Assembly (NCBI GenBank): GCA_023418595.1
Contig: JAEZZI010000020.1
Span: 1 to 64,000 of the forward strand
DNA from: Pseudomonadota bacterium
GTDB taxonomy: Bacteria; Pseudomonadota; Alphaproteobacteria; Sphingomonadales; Sphingomonadaceae
Direction of reading: 5' to 3'
DNA: 64,000 bases
Positions within the stretch are counted from its first letter, which is position 1; each line of letters opens with the position of its first letter. Shown one piece after another: positions 1 through 8,257 of the stretch. The notes under the pieces are model-generated. The model made no database searches and was not told the DNA's origin. It saw only the letters and a list, made by a program, of their open reading frames with translations. Made by a program: the position numbers and the translations under genes.

Positions 1-386
1 CCCCCACCCATACCCCCGGAAACTCACCCCGCGCGCGTAAGGGGACCCGACTTTCGCCGGATTGGGAACCGCAACCGCTGGCCGGTGACACCGCGAAAGC
101 CGTGGCGCTGTGGCCTCCTGGAGCGCTGGAGCGGGAATTGGCGCGGTTCCGAGACTGGGCAGCGTCGGCGACTGGGCAAAACGCCGTGAAATCCGACTGG
201 CAAGCCGCATGGCGGAACTGGGTTCGAAAAGCAGATGACGAAGGACGAAACCGAAATGGAAGCGCAGCACGAAGCATCGGCATGGGAGGAAATCGGGGCG
301 CTTCCCGTCCGTCGTCAGGCGGTGGCGACGCAACCCTCCGGGCAGCGGAGCTTGCAATGCAGGATTTCGGATATCACCGACATTGA
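1..386 (+). CDS. Phage replication protein, C-terminal part (5' end outside window)
   Basis: The frame is open from position 3 to the TGA at 384-386, about 127 codons, so the gene enters from the left. The visible part reads KGTRLSPDWEP, then ERELARFRDWAA, then DWQAAWRNWVRKA. This order (GTRLPxDW, a helix with FRDYW, then DWxATWRNWxR) is how phage replication initiation proteins of the DUF1376/helix-turn-helix type commonly end. The DNA-binding N-terminus cannot be seen. The last ~50 residues are low-complexity and overlap the next gene. The function is inferred from this C-terminal pattern and the early position in the prophage. Confidence 0.6.
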   Translation, partial: PTHTPGNSPRARKGTRLSPDWEPQPLAGDTAKAVALWPPGALERELARFRDWAASATGQNAVKSDWQAAWRNWVRKADDEGRNRNGSAARSIGMGGNRGASRPSSGGGDATLRAAELAMQDFGYHRH

Positions 387-792
387 CCCGTCGAGCCCTG
401 CCGAGATCATCGGCGAACTGACGCCGGTTCTCGCACTGGTCGCACCTAGCGGCATGGATGGCGATGCCCGCCGGGTGTGGTTCAACGCGGCGGTTAAGGC
501 GCTGGAGGGGATCCCGATCCGGTTGCTCCAGCGTGGCGCGCAGGCTGCGATCGCGAAGGCCGATCATCCGTCGAAGATTATCCCGACGATCATGAAAGAA
601 ATCGCCGACGACTGGAACTGGCGGAAGCGGATGGCGCCGACGCGCAAGGTTGAGGCTGAGGCGGCGCCGGTGGTGGTGGACGAAGCCGAGCGTGCCGAGG
701 TCGCGAGCATGATGTCGGAGCTGGCGGCTAAGCTGCGGATGGGTGTGGCGGGCGACGGTTTTCGAGGTGGGGCAAATCTAGAGGGAAGGTAA
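235..792 (+). CDS. Hypothetical prophage protein, early region
   Basis: A 185-codon frame overlapping the upstream gene by about 150 bases. The part from about residue 55 on (SPAEIIGELTPVLALVAP, then KADHPSKIIPTI) looks like real protein and resembles unnamed sphingomonad/rhizobial phage proteins next to replication genes; no catalytic motif is visible. The start is uncertain: ATG 235 has no clear ribosome site, ATG 256 has AAGGA about ten bases upstream, and a later start would shorten the overlap. The C-terminal third is a charged helix. Function unknown. Confidence 0.5.
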   Translation: MTKDETEMEAQHEASAWEEIGALPVRRQAVATQPSGQRSLQCRISDITDIDPSSPAEIIGELTPVLALVAPSGMDGDARRVWFNAAVKALEGIPIRLLQRGAQAAIAKADHPSKIIPTIMKEIADDWNWRKRMAPTRKVEAEAAPVVVDEAERAEVASMMSELAAKLRMGVAGDGFRGGANLEGR

Positions 793-798
793 GGCGAT

Positions 799-1590
799 AT
801 GACTGCTAGCTACGACATCGTTCCGATCGGGAAATACAAGGGCAAGCCTATCGAGCATTTGATGGCGGATCAGCCGTATTCCGAATGGCTGTTGGCGCAG
901 GCTTGGTTTGTCGACCGCTATGCCGAGCTTGCCCAGCTTCTGCGCATGGGTCGGTTAACTGAACCGCAGGATACCCCGGATCACAATGCGATGATCGCGG
1001 GATTGATCGACCAAAGGGACGCGATGGAGTGCCTGCTCGCGCCGACCCATGACCGCTGCCTGCCTGGGCAAATCGAACACCTCTACTGCTCAGAAATGCA
1101 CCAAGAGGTTGAGCCAAAAGGCGCAGATATCCGGGTGTCGATCGGCGGCGTGAACCTCATGATCGAGGTGAAGCCGCTGATTGGGGACGATTACCCGAGC
1201 GTCATTCGGCAGGTGAAGGCGGGGGTGGCCGGGTCGGTGACGACCAATGCAGTCGTGATTGCTCGAACGATCGAACCAACCAACCTGACGGTGGAACAAG
1301 TCAAGCGGCAGTTTGAATTGGCGGGTGTTCGCCTCATTCTTGAACACGACTTCTTCGAGAATGGCCGCGAGTGGGCTGCGAAGCGCTCGGATTACGTCAC
1401 CCAGGCCATCGTCGCCATTAGCGCTGATATCGCTGGGATGCAGGCTCAAATCTCATCTGCTGGGCAAACCTCAGGCAAAGATGACGAATGGGGCACTGAG
1501 TGGGAGCGGAAACGCGAGATCGAAAGGATGACGGCCAAAGTCGTCACCGAAGGAGATCGCCTGGCGCGACTGCGGAAAGTCGGCTCCTAG
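799..1590 (+). CDS. DUF3820-like protein with putative PD-(D/E)XK nuclease-like C-terminal region
   Basis: 263 residues. The first ~60 residues (PIGKYKGKPIEHLMADQPYSEWLLAQAWF) match the pattern of DUF3820/exodeoxyribonuclease-X C-terminal domains (FGKYKGxxxxxLxxDxxYxxWLLxQ), known from phage proteins near replication genes. The middle (about 110-155) has GADIRVSIGG followed by LMIEVKP, the spacing of a PD-(D/E)XK metal site (D then E-x-K); this nuclease reading is my inference. The C-terminus is an amphipathic coiled region. The gene starts 6 bases after the preceding stop, so it is probably cotranscribed, and likely belongs to the replication/recombination module. Confidence 0.55.
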   Translation: MTASYDIVPIGKYKGKPIEHLMADQPYSEWLLAQAWFVDRYAELAQLLRMGRLTEPQDTPDHNAMIAGLIDQRDAMECLLAPTHDRCLPGQIEHLYCSEMHQEVEPKGADIRVSIGGVNLMIEVKPLIGDDYPSVIRQVKAGVAGSVTTNAVVIARTIEPTNLTVEQVKRQFELAGVRLILEHDFFENGREWAAKRSDYVTQAIVAISADIAGMQAQISSAGQTSGKDDEWGTEWERKREIERMTAKVVTEGDRLARLRKVGS

Positions 1591-1593
1591 CCC

Positions 1594-1740
1594 ATGAAGC
1601 TCCCCCTCACCCAATTCATCATCGCCCTGCTGCGCACGGACCCGGCCCGCCTCGCCAGCGCCGATCCCGCGAAACTGGCCGCGAAATACAACATTCGAAC
1701 TGAACACGCCGCCGGGTTTCTGCGGCTGAGAGGGGGTTGA
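1594..1740 (+). CDS. Small hypothetical phage protein (48 aa)
   Basis: ATG at 1594, three bases after the stop of the previous gene; TGA at 1738-1740. The peptide begins MKLPLTQFIIALL and contains DPAKLAAKYNIRTEHAAGFLR, which has helix-turn-helix-like spacing and resembles tiny proteins often found before terminase genes in sphingomonad prophages. The following gene starts 3 bases after its stop. No function can be assigned. Confidence 0.5.
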   Translation: MKLPLTQFIIALLRTDPARLASADPAKLAAKYNIRTEHAAGFLRLRGG

Positions 1741-1742
1741 GG

Positions 1743-2291
1743 ATGGGACGTAAAAGGAAATCAGGGCAGCGGACCAAAAGCGGTCGTCTATCCCGTGCCG
1801 CTCAATTCACGCACGACAAGGGGACAGAGCGCGCCCAGGCGATGCGCGCCCTCTACGGCGAGAACTGGGCGGACCCGATTGGGCGAGCGTATGAGGCTGG
1901 GTTGCTGGGCAGCGGGAACGAGGCAAAGAACCTTCTCGACACCGCCCGATCGATCCACGTCGCTTACTGGTCGGCCTATGTCGAACAGCCCATCCGTTGC
2001 ACGCTGGCCGATCGGACCTTCGGCAATGTGATCGACATTGACCACAAGCGCGTGAAGCGTAGGGAAGAATGGCTGAACAGCGTTCTCGACATTGCCAAGA
2101 AAATGGGCGTTCGGCGTCAATTCGATCAATTGGTGGTGGACGTGAACCCCGACCATGGTCCCGATTGGCTGGACCGAGTGATCTACGATCATCGCCGCCG
2201 CGGCCCCGAGCATAACGACACCGCGACGCCCGCTGACCATGCCCACTTCCGGGCCGCATTAGACGCGCTGGAAACGATCGCGGGCTATTGA
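1743..2291 (+). CDS. Hypothetical basic phage protein
   Basis: About 182 residues from ATG 1743 (an in-frame TTG at 1737 is less likely). The N-terminus is strongly basic (GRKRKSGQRTKSGRLSRAAQ), followed by an acidic/aromatic helical body with WADPIGRAYEAGLLG and IDIDHKRVKRREEWL. Such proteins with an RKRKxGxRxxSGRL start are common immediately upstream of terminase genes in alphaproteobacterial prophages and have no established role. It is the last gene of the early module; a terminator-like hairpin follows about 50 bases downstream. Confidence 0.6.
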   Translation: MGRKRKSGQRTKSGRLSRAAQFTHDKGTERAQAMRALYGENWADPIGRAYEAGLLGSGNEAKNLLDTARSIHVAYWSAYVEQPIRCTLADRTFGNVIDIDHKRVKRREEWLNSVLDIAKKMGVRRQFDQLVVDVNPDHGPDWLDRVIYDHRRRGPEHNDTATPADHAHFRAALDALETIAGY

Positions 2292-2340
2292 CTTTGTTGC
2301 ATGAATCCTTCATGGGGACGAAATAGTTTCATTGGAATTG

Positions 2341-2380
2341 CGCCCGCGCCGGATCGAACCGGTTGCGGGCGTTTCTGTTT
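2341..2380 (+). terminator. Probable rho-independent terminator between early and packaging genes
   Basis: CGCCCGC (2341-2347) pairs with GCGGGCG (2365-2371), and inside it CCGG (2349-2352) pairs with CCGG (2359-2362); the stem is followed by TTTCTGTTT. It lies in the 222-base gap before the terminase small subunit. The rest of that gap (2381-2513) holds no gene I can support; A/T-rich sequence just before TerS (around 2490) may contain the late promoter, but no clear -35/-10 pair is evident. Confidence 0.6.
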
Positions 2381-2513
2381 GGCCAGGAAGTTGGCCAGCC
2401 CACCCGACAACCGACACACACACGACAGCGCTCTTACGCGGCGGTCGGCATCTGTTCGCGGTGGGCGAATATAGCGGGGTCATCCGCGTAATTTAATATC
2501 AAAGGAAATCATC

Positions 2514-2807
2514 ATGGCCGTTGGCGGTAAGCGTCCCGGCGCTGGCCGTCCGAAGGGCACGCGCAACAAAAAGACCGAGGCGCAGGTCGCGGCGATTTCC
2601 GATAGTGGACTGACCCCGCTCGATTACATGCTCTCGGTAATGCGCGATGAGACGGTGCCGCGCGATGAGCGGTTGGATGCGGCTCACAAGGCGGCGCCCT
2701 ACGTTCATGCCAAGCTGGCGACTGTGGACCATAAGTCGAGCGATAATAGTTTCACGCCGACTGCAATTCTGCTAATAGCGGAAGACCATGACCAAGCAGA
2801 GCACTGA
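2514..2807 (+). CDS. terS: Terminase small subunit
   Basis: 97 residues. It starts GGKRPGAGRPKGTRNKKT, the basic opening of DUF5681-like phage small terminases, then has LTPLDYMLSVMRD and AAHKAAPYVHAKLA, the typical body. It recognises the DNA packaging site and works with TerL. AAAGGA lies shortly before the ATG. The C-terminal ~25 residues (after TVDHKSSDN) look unlike the usual ending, and the last 20 bases overlap the start of a homing-type nuclease, so the tail may have been remodelled when that gene inserted. Confidence 0.8.
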   Translation: MAVGGKRPGAGRPKGTRNKKTEAQVAAISDSGLTPLDYMLSVMRDETVPRDERLDAAHKAAPYVHAKLATVDHKSSDNSFTPTAILLIAEDHDQAEH

Positions 2808-3540
2808 CCCGTATTCTGTCTATCTAATAAAGAATACGAAGAACGAAAAAGTCTACGTTGGCATCACGTCCAAAGGCGTGGCGCGCAGAATGTCTCGCCA
2901 TTTAAGGCAGGCTAAGTCGGGTTCGGAATGTTTAATACATAGGGCCATGCGTAAACATGGCGCATCAAGCTTTTCTATCGAAACTGTAGACACCGGATTA
3001 AGCGCGGACGATGCGGCGAAAAAAGAAATCGCTTTAATAGCTGATTTTAATGCGGATGCTGCGGGCGGATACAATATCCTCGCGGGTGGCCAAACCGGCG
3101 TTTCAAGTCGCCCGCAATTAACGCGTAAGAGGAAATCGGACGCCGCGAAGTCCGCGTGGTTGAAAAGCGAGGCATGGAAGAAGGCTATTCACAGTCCATC
3201 TCGGTTATTGGCAATTGGCCGCGCCAGCAAAGCTAACTTTGAACGTCCGGAATATCGCAAAAAGTTTGAGGCGCGACACCAAGACATGGTTCGGTTGTCT
3301 AAAGCCAAACATGTGCGTGCAAAGGCCTTGTCTACCCGGAAAGGCAACGGATTCTGTGTCGTTCTGCGATGTTCCAATGGAATGACGTTTGAGTCCGCAG
3401 CCGATGCAGCGCGATGGGCTGGGGCCGAGCGGGGTGTTCCATGTCATCTGACGAACATCCTAGCTTGTGCAAAAGGTCGGAAGGCATCTGCATACGGTCA
3501 CACATGGGAGATAATCTCCCATGACGGCAGCGACGGTTAA
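2788..3540 (+). CDS. GIY-YIG endonuclease, homing-type, inserted between terS and terL
   Basis: 250 residues. Residues 11-27 carry the GIY-YIG core as VYLI then VYVGIT, followed by Arg in RRMSRH and a Glu in KKEIALI, as in I-TevI/Seg-like nucleases. The C-terminal part (FESAADAARWAG ... KGRKASAYGHTWE) looks like a NUMOD-type DNA-recognition module. Codon use is visibly more A/T-rich than its neighbours. It overlaps terS by 20 bases and terL by 20 bases. Freestanding homing nucleases in packaging genes are known in other phages; whether it is active is not shown. Confidence 0.85.
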   Translation: MTKQSTDPYSVYLIKNTKNEKVYVGITSKGVARRMSRHLRQAKSGSECLIHRAMRKHGASSFSIETVDTGLSADDAAKKEIALIADFNADAAGGYNILAGGQTGVSSRPQLTRKRKSDAAKSAWLKSEAWKKAIHSPSRLLAIGRASKANFERPEYRKKFEARHQDMVRLSKAKHVRAKALSTRKGNGFCVVLRCSNGMTFESAADAARWAGAERGVPCHLTNILACAKGRKASAYGHTWEIISHDGSDG

Positions 3541-4759
3541 ACTCCCGCGCAAGATACGGGACGTTTTTGCACCGGCGCGGGGGTTGGTTCAGTATCGGGC
3601 GCTCTACGGCGGGCGCGGATCGGGCAAGTCGTTTGGCGCTGCCAAGATGGCGGCAATCTGGGGGATGATCGAACCGCTTCGCATTCTTTGCACCCGTGAA
3701 TTGCAGGTATCGATCAAGGAGAGCTTTCACGCGGAGTTGAAGGCGGCGATTGCCAGCGAGCCTTGGCTTGAGGCGCATTACCGGGTCGGCGTCGATTACA
3801 TCAAAGGCGCGAACGGGACCGAGTTCATCTTTCGCGGGCTGCGGCACAACACGGCAAGCATCAAGTCGCTGGCCAAGATCGACCTGACCATTGTTGAGGA
3901 AGCGGAGGACGTTCCCGAAGATAGCTGGCTTGCTTTGGAAGCGACGGTGTTCCGGCAACCGAAGGCAGAACTATGGGCAATCTGGAACCGCCGCCTGAAC
4001 GGATCGCCGGTCGATAAGCGTTTCATCAAAGACCCCCCGCCCAACGCGATCGTTGCGAAGGTAAATTACAGCGACAACCCGTTTTTCCCTGAGGGGCTTG
4101 AGACGCTCCGCAAGCGCGAACTGGAGCGGCTCGACCTAGCGACTTACGCGCATATCTGGGACGGCGATTATCTCGCCAACTCGGATGCGCAGGTCATGCA
4201 CGGCAAGGTGCATATCGAGAGTTTCGAGGCACAACCAGGTTGGGACGGCCCATATTACGGCGGTGACTTTGGGTTCAGCCAAGACCCGACCGCAGCGGTT
4301 GAGGTTTGGATCGGTGGGTCGGACCTATTCATTCGTCGTGAGGCGGTGAAGGTCGGGCTGGAACTGGATGACACGGCAGTTTTTGTGAAGGGCCGCATTC
4401 CGGGTTTTGCTCAGGAAGTCAGCCGGTGGGACAGCAGCAGGCCGGAAAGCATTTCGCACCTGAGGCGTCACGGCATCCCACGCGCCGAGGCTTGCGAGAA
4501 GTGGCCTGGAAGCGTCGAGGACGGGATTGCCTACCTGCGGACGTTCGCGCGGATCGTGATCCATACGGAATGTCCAAACCTCCAGAGCGAGGCGCGGCTC
4601 TACAGTTACAAGGTCGATCGTCTGACCGGTGGCGTGACCACGACCATCGTGGACGCGCACAATCATGGCTGGGACTCGGTTCGCTACGCAGTCGGTCCGA
4701 TGATCCGGCAGCGCCGCAAGGCCAGCAGCAAAACTAGAGCGGTGGGGGGATTGTATTGA
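3521..4759 (+). CDS. terL: Terminase large subunit (PBSX/Terminase_3 type)
   Basis: 412 residues, normal length for the family. Walker A is GGRGSGKS at 30-37; Walker B with the catalytic acid is DLTIVEEAED around 121-130. The C-terminal RNase-H-like nuclease starts at GGDFGFSQDPTA (Asp249 as first metal ligand) and ends near DAHNHGWDSVRYA. It is the packaging motor and cuts genome ends. The start ATG lies inside the end of the GIY-YIG gene; the TGA overlaps the next ATG. Confidence 0.92.
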   Translation: MTAATVKLPRKIRDVFAPARGLVQYRALYGGRGSGKSFGAAKMAAIWGMIEPLRILCTRELQVSIKESFHAELKAAIASEPWLEAHYRVGVDYIKGANGTEFIFRGLRHNTASIKSLAKIDLTIVEEAEDVPEDSWLALEATVFRQPKAELWAIWNRRLNGSPVDKRFIKDPPPNAIVAKVNYSDNPFFPEGLETLRKRELERLDLATYAHIWDGDYLANSDAQVMHGKVHIESFEAQPGWDGPYYGGDFGFSQDPTAAVEVWIGGSDLFIRREAVKVGLELDDTAVFVKGRIPGFAQEVSRWDSSRPESISHLRRHGIPRAEACEKWPGSVEDGIAYLRTFARIVIHTECPNLQSEARLYSYKVDRLTGGVTTTIVDAHNHGWDSVRYAVGPMIRQRRKASSKTRAVGGLY

Positions 4760-6093
4760 TGACCACCGTCAAGACGTATCACCCGGCCATCACGGCAGAT
4801 GTTCGCGCAGAATGGCAGCTAATCCGTGACTGCATGGCGGGTGAGAGCGCGGTGAAGCGTGCGGGCGAAAGCTATCTGCCGATGCCGTCCGGGTTCAAGT
4901 CTCATTCGGACGGCGGCAGTGGGTTCTTTCAGGCATACAGGGAGCGGGCTCAATTCCCGGCGCTGCTAGCCCCTTCGGTCGGTGCCATGATCGGGATCAT
5001 TCACGGGCAAGAAATCGCCATCACGATTCCCGATGCGATGAATTATCTCTGGGAGGACGCAGACGGCATGGGCCTCCCCCTGGAAGCCTTTCACCGTCGC
5101 ATCACGCGCGAGCTGCTCACGATCGGCGGTTATGCGGTGCTGGCGGATGCCGATGAGAGCGGCGGCGATCCATGGCTTGCGGGATACAGCCGAGACAGCC
5201 TGATCAATTGGGACAAGGACTGGTTTGTTCTCGATGAGACGGCGCTGGTTCGAAAGGGCTTCATATGGGAGCAGGTCGAGAAGTTCCGCGTCCTTGAGAT
5301 GCGGGAGGCCCGGTATCGAGCGGCAATTTATGACGCGCAGCGGATCGATGGCGAGGAAATTGAAGTTCGCGGACGCGGTAACCGCCCGCTGCCGCGCATT
5401 CCGTTCGCGGTTGCCAGTTCGCTTGATCTTTCGGCGCGGATCGAAAGCCCGCCGCTGATTGGCGTCGCGAACGCGGCGAAGGCGATTTACCAGCTATCTG
5501 CTGACTATCGGCACCAGCTTTACATGAGCGGTCAGGAAACGCTTGTGGCGATCAATGGGGACGCCCCTGAGACGGTGGGGGCCGGGGTCGTTCACGAGAT
5601 GCGCGGAGCCGAGGGGCAAAACCCCGATCTCAAATACGTGTCGCCCACTTGTTCGGGGATCAATGCCCACAAGGAGGCGATGCAGGAAAACCGCCAGGCG
5701 GCTGTCGAAGCGGGCGCACGGCTATTCGAACAGACGGCGGCGGGTCAGGAAAGCGGGGAGGCCAAGCGCCTTCGCTACGCCTCTGAAACTGCCACGCTGA
5801 CCACAATCGCGCAAAGCTCGTGCATGTTGCTTGAGCGGTCACTTCGCAATGCCGCGATGATCATGGGCCTACCCGAGAATGACATCGTGGTGAATGCGCC
5901 GGCAGACCTGATGGACCGGACGATGAGCCCGCAGGACTTTGCGGCTCTATTCGGGGTTTATGTCGAAGGCGGCATGAGCTGGGAAACCCTGCACGAAAAC
6001 GGGGTGCGCGGCGGCATCTACTCGACCGAGCGCACCGCCGATCAGGAATACGAATTGCTCGACGGCCCGAGGGGCCAAGAGACGGTGGCGTAG
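4759..6093 (+). CDS. DUF4055 phage portal protein
   Basis: About 444 residues from ATG 4759, which overlaps the terL stop by one base (TGATG); an in-frame TTG at 4756 is less likely. The body matches the DUF4055 family that occupies the portal slot after TerL in many proteobacterial phages (AITADVRAEWQLIRDCMAG near the start, GLPLEAFHRRITRELLTIGGYAVL, and a helical SGEAKRLRYASETATL near residue 335). It forms the ring through which DNA enters the head and to which the tail attaches. Identification rests on position and family pattern. Confidence 0.8.
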   Translation: MTTVKTYHPAITADVRAEWQLIRDCMAGESAVKRAGESYLPMPSGFKSHSDGGSGFFQAYRERAQFPALLAPSVGAMIGIIHGQEIAITIPDAMNYLWEDADGMGLPLEAFHRRITRELLTIGGYAVLADADESGGDPWLAGYSRDSLINWDKDWFVLDETALVRKGFIWEQVEKFRVLEMREARYRAAIYDAQRIDGEEIEVRGRGNRPLPRIPFAVASSLDLSARIESPPLIGVANAAKAIYQLSADYRHQLYMSGQETLVAINGDAPETVGAGVVHEMRGAEGQNPDLKYVSPTCSGINAHKEAMQENRQAAVEAGARLFEQTAAGQESGEAKRLRYASETATLTTIAQSSCMLLERSLRNAAMIMGLPENDIVVNAPADLMDRTMSPQDFAALFGVYVEGGMSWETLHENGVRGGIYSTERTADQEYELLDGPRGQETVA

Positions 6094-6142
6094 GCCACTC
6101 ACCCGCCCGATGGGCTACCCACAACCAAAGGAAATGCTGGCG

Positions 6143-6835
6143 ATGCCATTGCAAACCGTAATCGAATCCACTGAGGGCCTCGATGAAGCTCTTCTCCCCC
6201 TATACGCCGAGCAAAACGGCAAGTTCGTGCTCCAGGTCGAGGGCGTCGATGCGCACCCCGATGTGCAGAACCTCAAATCGGCTTATGAGCGCGTAAAGAC
6301 GGATCGCGACACGATCCGCACCGAGCGCGATACGCTCAAGGCCAACGCGGCGAACCTTCCCGATGACTTCGACGCTGAAAAGTGGGCGAAACTGAAGGAT
6401 GGCAAGCCCGATGAGGCTGCGCTGGTCAAGCTGCGGCAGGACCTCGAAGCCGAGCGCGACGACTGGAAAGGCAAGTTCGAACAGATGAGCGAGACGGCGC
6501 GCAAGAATGCGCTGGATCGTGACCTGGGCGATGCCCTGACCGAAGCCGGAGTGACCAACCCATCTTTCGCCAAGGCGGCTCGGACGATGCTGTCCGATGG
6601 TGTGAAGATCGGTGACGATGGCAAGCCGTTTGTCGAAACCGACATGGGGCCGATCGCACTCGCGGATCACGTCAAGCGCTGGGCGTCCGGTGAAGGGAAA
6701 GACTTTGTGACCCCGCCCCAGGGCGGCGGCGGCAAAGGTGGAAACGGTGGCGGAACGAAACCCCTGTCCGAGATGGGGGATGCCGAACGATTTGAGCTGG
6801 CCCGCCAAGGGAAGCTCCGGACCCAAAAGGATTAG
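6143..6835 (+). CDS. Capsid scaffold protein
   Basis: Starts best at ATG 6143 (MPLQTVIES), 11 bases after AAAGGA; ATG 6134 is the alternative. About 230 residues with a highly charged coiled-coil centre (RVKTDRDTIRTERDTLKAN; DLEAERDDWKGKFEQM), then a glycine-rich linker and a short C-terminal helix EMGDAERFELARQGKL. This layout (short N-terminal domain, long coiled coil, C-terminal basic helix) and the place directly before the major capsid gene are typical of gp20-like scaffolds that are removed after head assembly. Confidence 0.8.
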   Translation: MPLQTVIESTEGLDEALLPLYAEQNGKFVLQVEGVDAHPDVQNLKSAYERVKTDRDTIRTERDTLKANAANLPDDFDAEKWAKLKDGKPDEAALVKLRQDLEAERDDWKGKFEQMSETARKNALDRDLGDALTEAGVTNPSFAKAARTMLSDGVKIGDDGKPFVETDMGPIALADHVKRWASGEGKDFVTPPQGGGGKGGNGGGTKPLSEMGDAERFELARQGKLRTQKD

Positions 6836-6839
6836 ATAA

Positions 6840-7853
6840 ATGGCACACACTACCCTTGGCGACGTGTTCGCCGCGGATCGCACCGCCTCTTACCAGGTGC
6901 TGCAATCGTATATGGACACCGACCCCGTAACCCAGACCCCGTTCTTCGAGAGCGGCCTGATCGTGTCGAATCCGATCATTTCGGAAATGGCGCAGTCGGG
7001 AACCGGTATCGTCGAACTGCCCTTCTGGGCGCGAATCGATGCGTCGGTTGAGCCGAATTACAGCAACGATGTTTACGAGGACGTCGCCGTTCCTCGCAAG
7101 ATCGGCACCGGCTCGCTCAAGGCCCGCAACTGCCACCTGAACGAAGGTTTCGGCAGCATGGACCTTGTAACCGATCTGACCGGCAACGACCCGCTCCAGC
7201 GCGTTGCTTCGCGGCTCCAGGACTACTGGCGTCAGGAAGCGGAACTGCGCATCGTTGCCACCCTGCGCGGACTGCTGAACGACGCCATCGCCGAGGACAA
7301 TGGCATGGTGCATGAAGCAGCGCTGGCGGACGGCGTGACCTTCGAGGGGCTGATCGACGCCCAGATGACGATGGGCGACGCATTCGGCCAGATTGGCGGC
7401 TATGTCATGAACAGCGCCGCGTTTGGCGCGCTGGTCAAGGAAGGGTTGGCGGCGGTTGCTCGCACCCCTGAAACCAACGTTGTGCAGCGCACGCTCAACG
7501 GCTTGCCGGTGATCGTCAATGACACCGCCATGACGCTGAACAACGCTCCGGTCGTGACCCTTATGGGAGCGGGCGCTTTCGCTTACGGTGCAGCCGACCC
7601 GAAGGTGCCGCTCGAATATGAGCGCGAAGCTGCACGCGGCAACGGTGGTGGTGCGGAAACGCTCTGGACCCGCCGCAACATGATCGTTCACCCGTTGGGT
7701 TACGATTTCACCAACACCTCGATCACCGGCAACGGGACCGAGACGGTGGCACGCGGCGCGGGCTGGGCCGACCTCGCCAACGCGGCGAACTGGACCCGCG
7801 TCGCCTCGCGCAAGCAGGTTCCGATCGCGTTCCTGACCGTCGCCGCGGCGTAA
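6840..7853 (+). CDS. Major capsid protein
   Basis: 337 residues, four bases after the scaffold stop. It begins MAHTTLGDVF and contains FFESGLIVSNPIISEM, IVELPFWARID, NDVYEDVAVPRKIGTGS and, near the C-terminus, RRNMIVHPLGYDF, the usual composition of a group of HK97-fold coat proteins in proteobacterial siphophages. It forms the icosahedral shell. No separate protease gene is visible upstream, so maturation by cleavage is not evident. Confidence 0.85.
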   Translation: MAHTTLGDVFAADRTASYQVLQSYMDTDPVTQTPFFESGLIVSNPIISEMAQSGTGIVELPFWARIDASVEPNYSNDVYEDVAVPRKIGTGSLKARNCHLNEGFGSMDLVTDLTGNDPLQRVASRLQDYWRQEAELRIVATLRGLLNDAIAEDNGMVHEAALADGVTFEGLIDAQMTMGDAFGQIGGYVMNSAAFGALVKEGLAAVARTPETNVVQRTLNGLPVIVNDTAMTLNNAPVVTLMGAGAFAYGAADPKVPLEYEREAARGNGGGAETLWTRRNMIVHPLGYDFTNTSITGNGTETVARGAGWADLANAANWTRVASRKQVPIAFLTVAAA

Positions 7854-7908
7854 CCCATAACGGCGGGGCTTGACGGCCTCGCCGCCTCTTTTCGTAAAGG
7901 ACACGACG

Positions 7909-8076
7909 ATGGCAAATCATTCGCCTGAACCCGACAACTACGTCGAGAAAAAGACCTTCGACGAGGCGATGGCAGGCTCCGCAGGGAACAAGCCGACCGC
8001 CAAGCAGAAGGCCGATGACGCCGCAAAACGCAAGGCCGACAAGGGCGGCGCTGCCAACAACGGCGGCGGCGAGTAA
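7909..8076 (+). CDS. Small lysine/alanine-rich phage protein (55 aa)
   Basis: The likely start is ATG 7909 (MANHSPEPDNY), placed after AAAGGA; a longer reading from 7870 lacks a ribosome site. The sequence is low-complexity and very basic (KQKADDAAKRKADKGG). It lies between the major capsid and head-completion genes, a place where small, poorly conserved decoration or head-stabilising proteins often occur, but no function can be inferred from sequence. Confidence 0.5.
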   Translation: MANHSPEPDNYVEKKTFDEAMAGSAGNKPTAKQKADDAAKRKADKGGAANNGGGE

Positions 8077-8128
8077 TCGTCACGGGCGGCGGGTTTCGGC
8101 TCGCCGCCAAACGACGGGAGGGTGAGAT

Positions 8129-8257
8129 ATGCTTGACCGGATTGCATTGGCTCTTGCGGCTGCTGCGTTGATCGTTGCCGCTCGCGCGCATCACTCGGCC
8201 AACCGCAAGATGATTATCAGGATTTCCGATCCACCCTTTCGCAGCAGGGTCGCCTGA
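8129..8257 (+). CDS. Small membrane protein (42 aa)
   Basis: ATG 8129 follows GGGAGGGTGAGAT, a strong ribosome site; the stop TGA 8255-8257 overlaps the ATG of the next gene (TGATG). The peptide has one hydrophobic segment (IALALAAAALIVAARA) and a basic tail ending FRSRVA. The clean ribosome site and the coupled stop/start support a real gene despite its size. Its role in a head-gene cluster is unclear. Confidence 0.55.
   Translation: MLDRIALALAAAALIVAARAHHSANRKMIIRISDPPFRSRVA

Noticed and set aside
2345..2370. Minus-strand T-arm-like sequence CCGGTTCGATCCGG suggesting a tRNA
   Set aside because: The loop would be six bases rather than seven and no D-arm, anticodon arm or acceptor strand is nearby; the palindrome plus T-rich tail is better read as a terminator.
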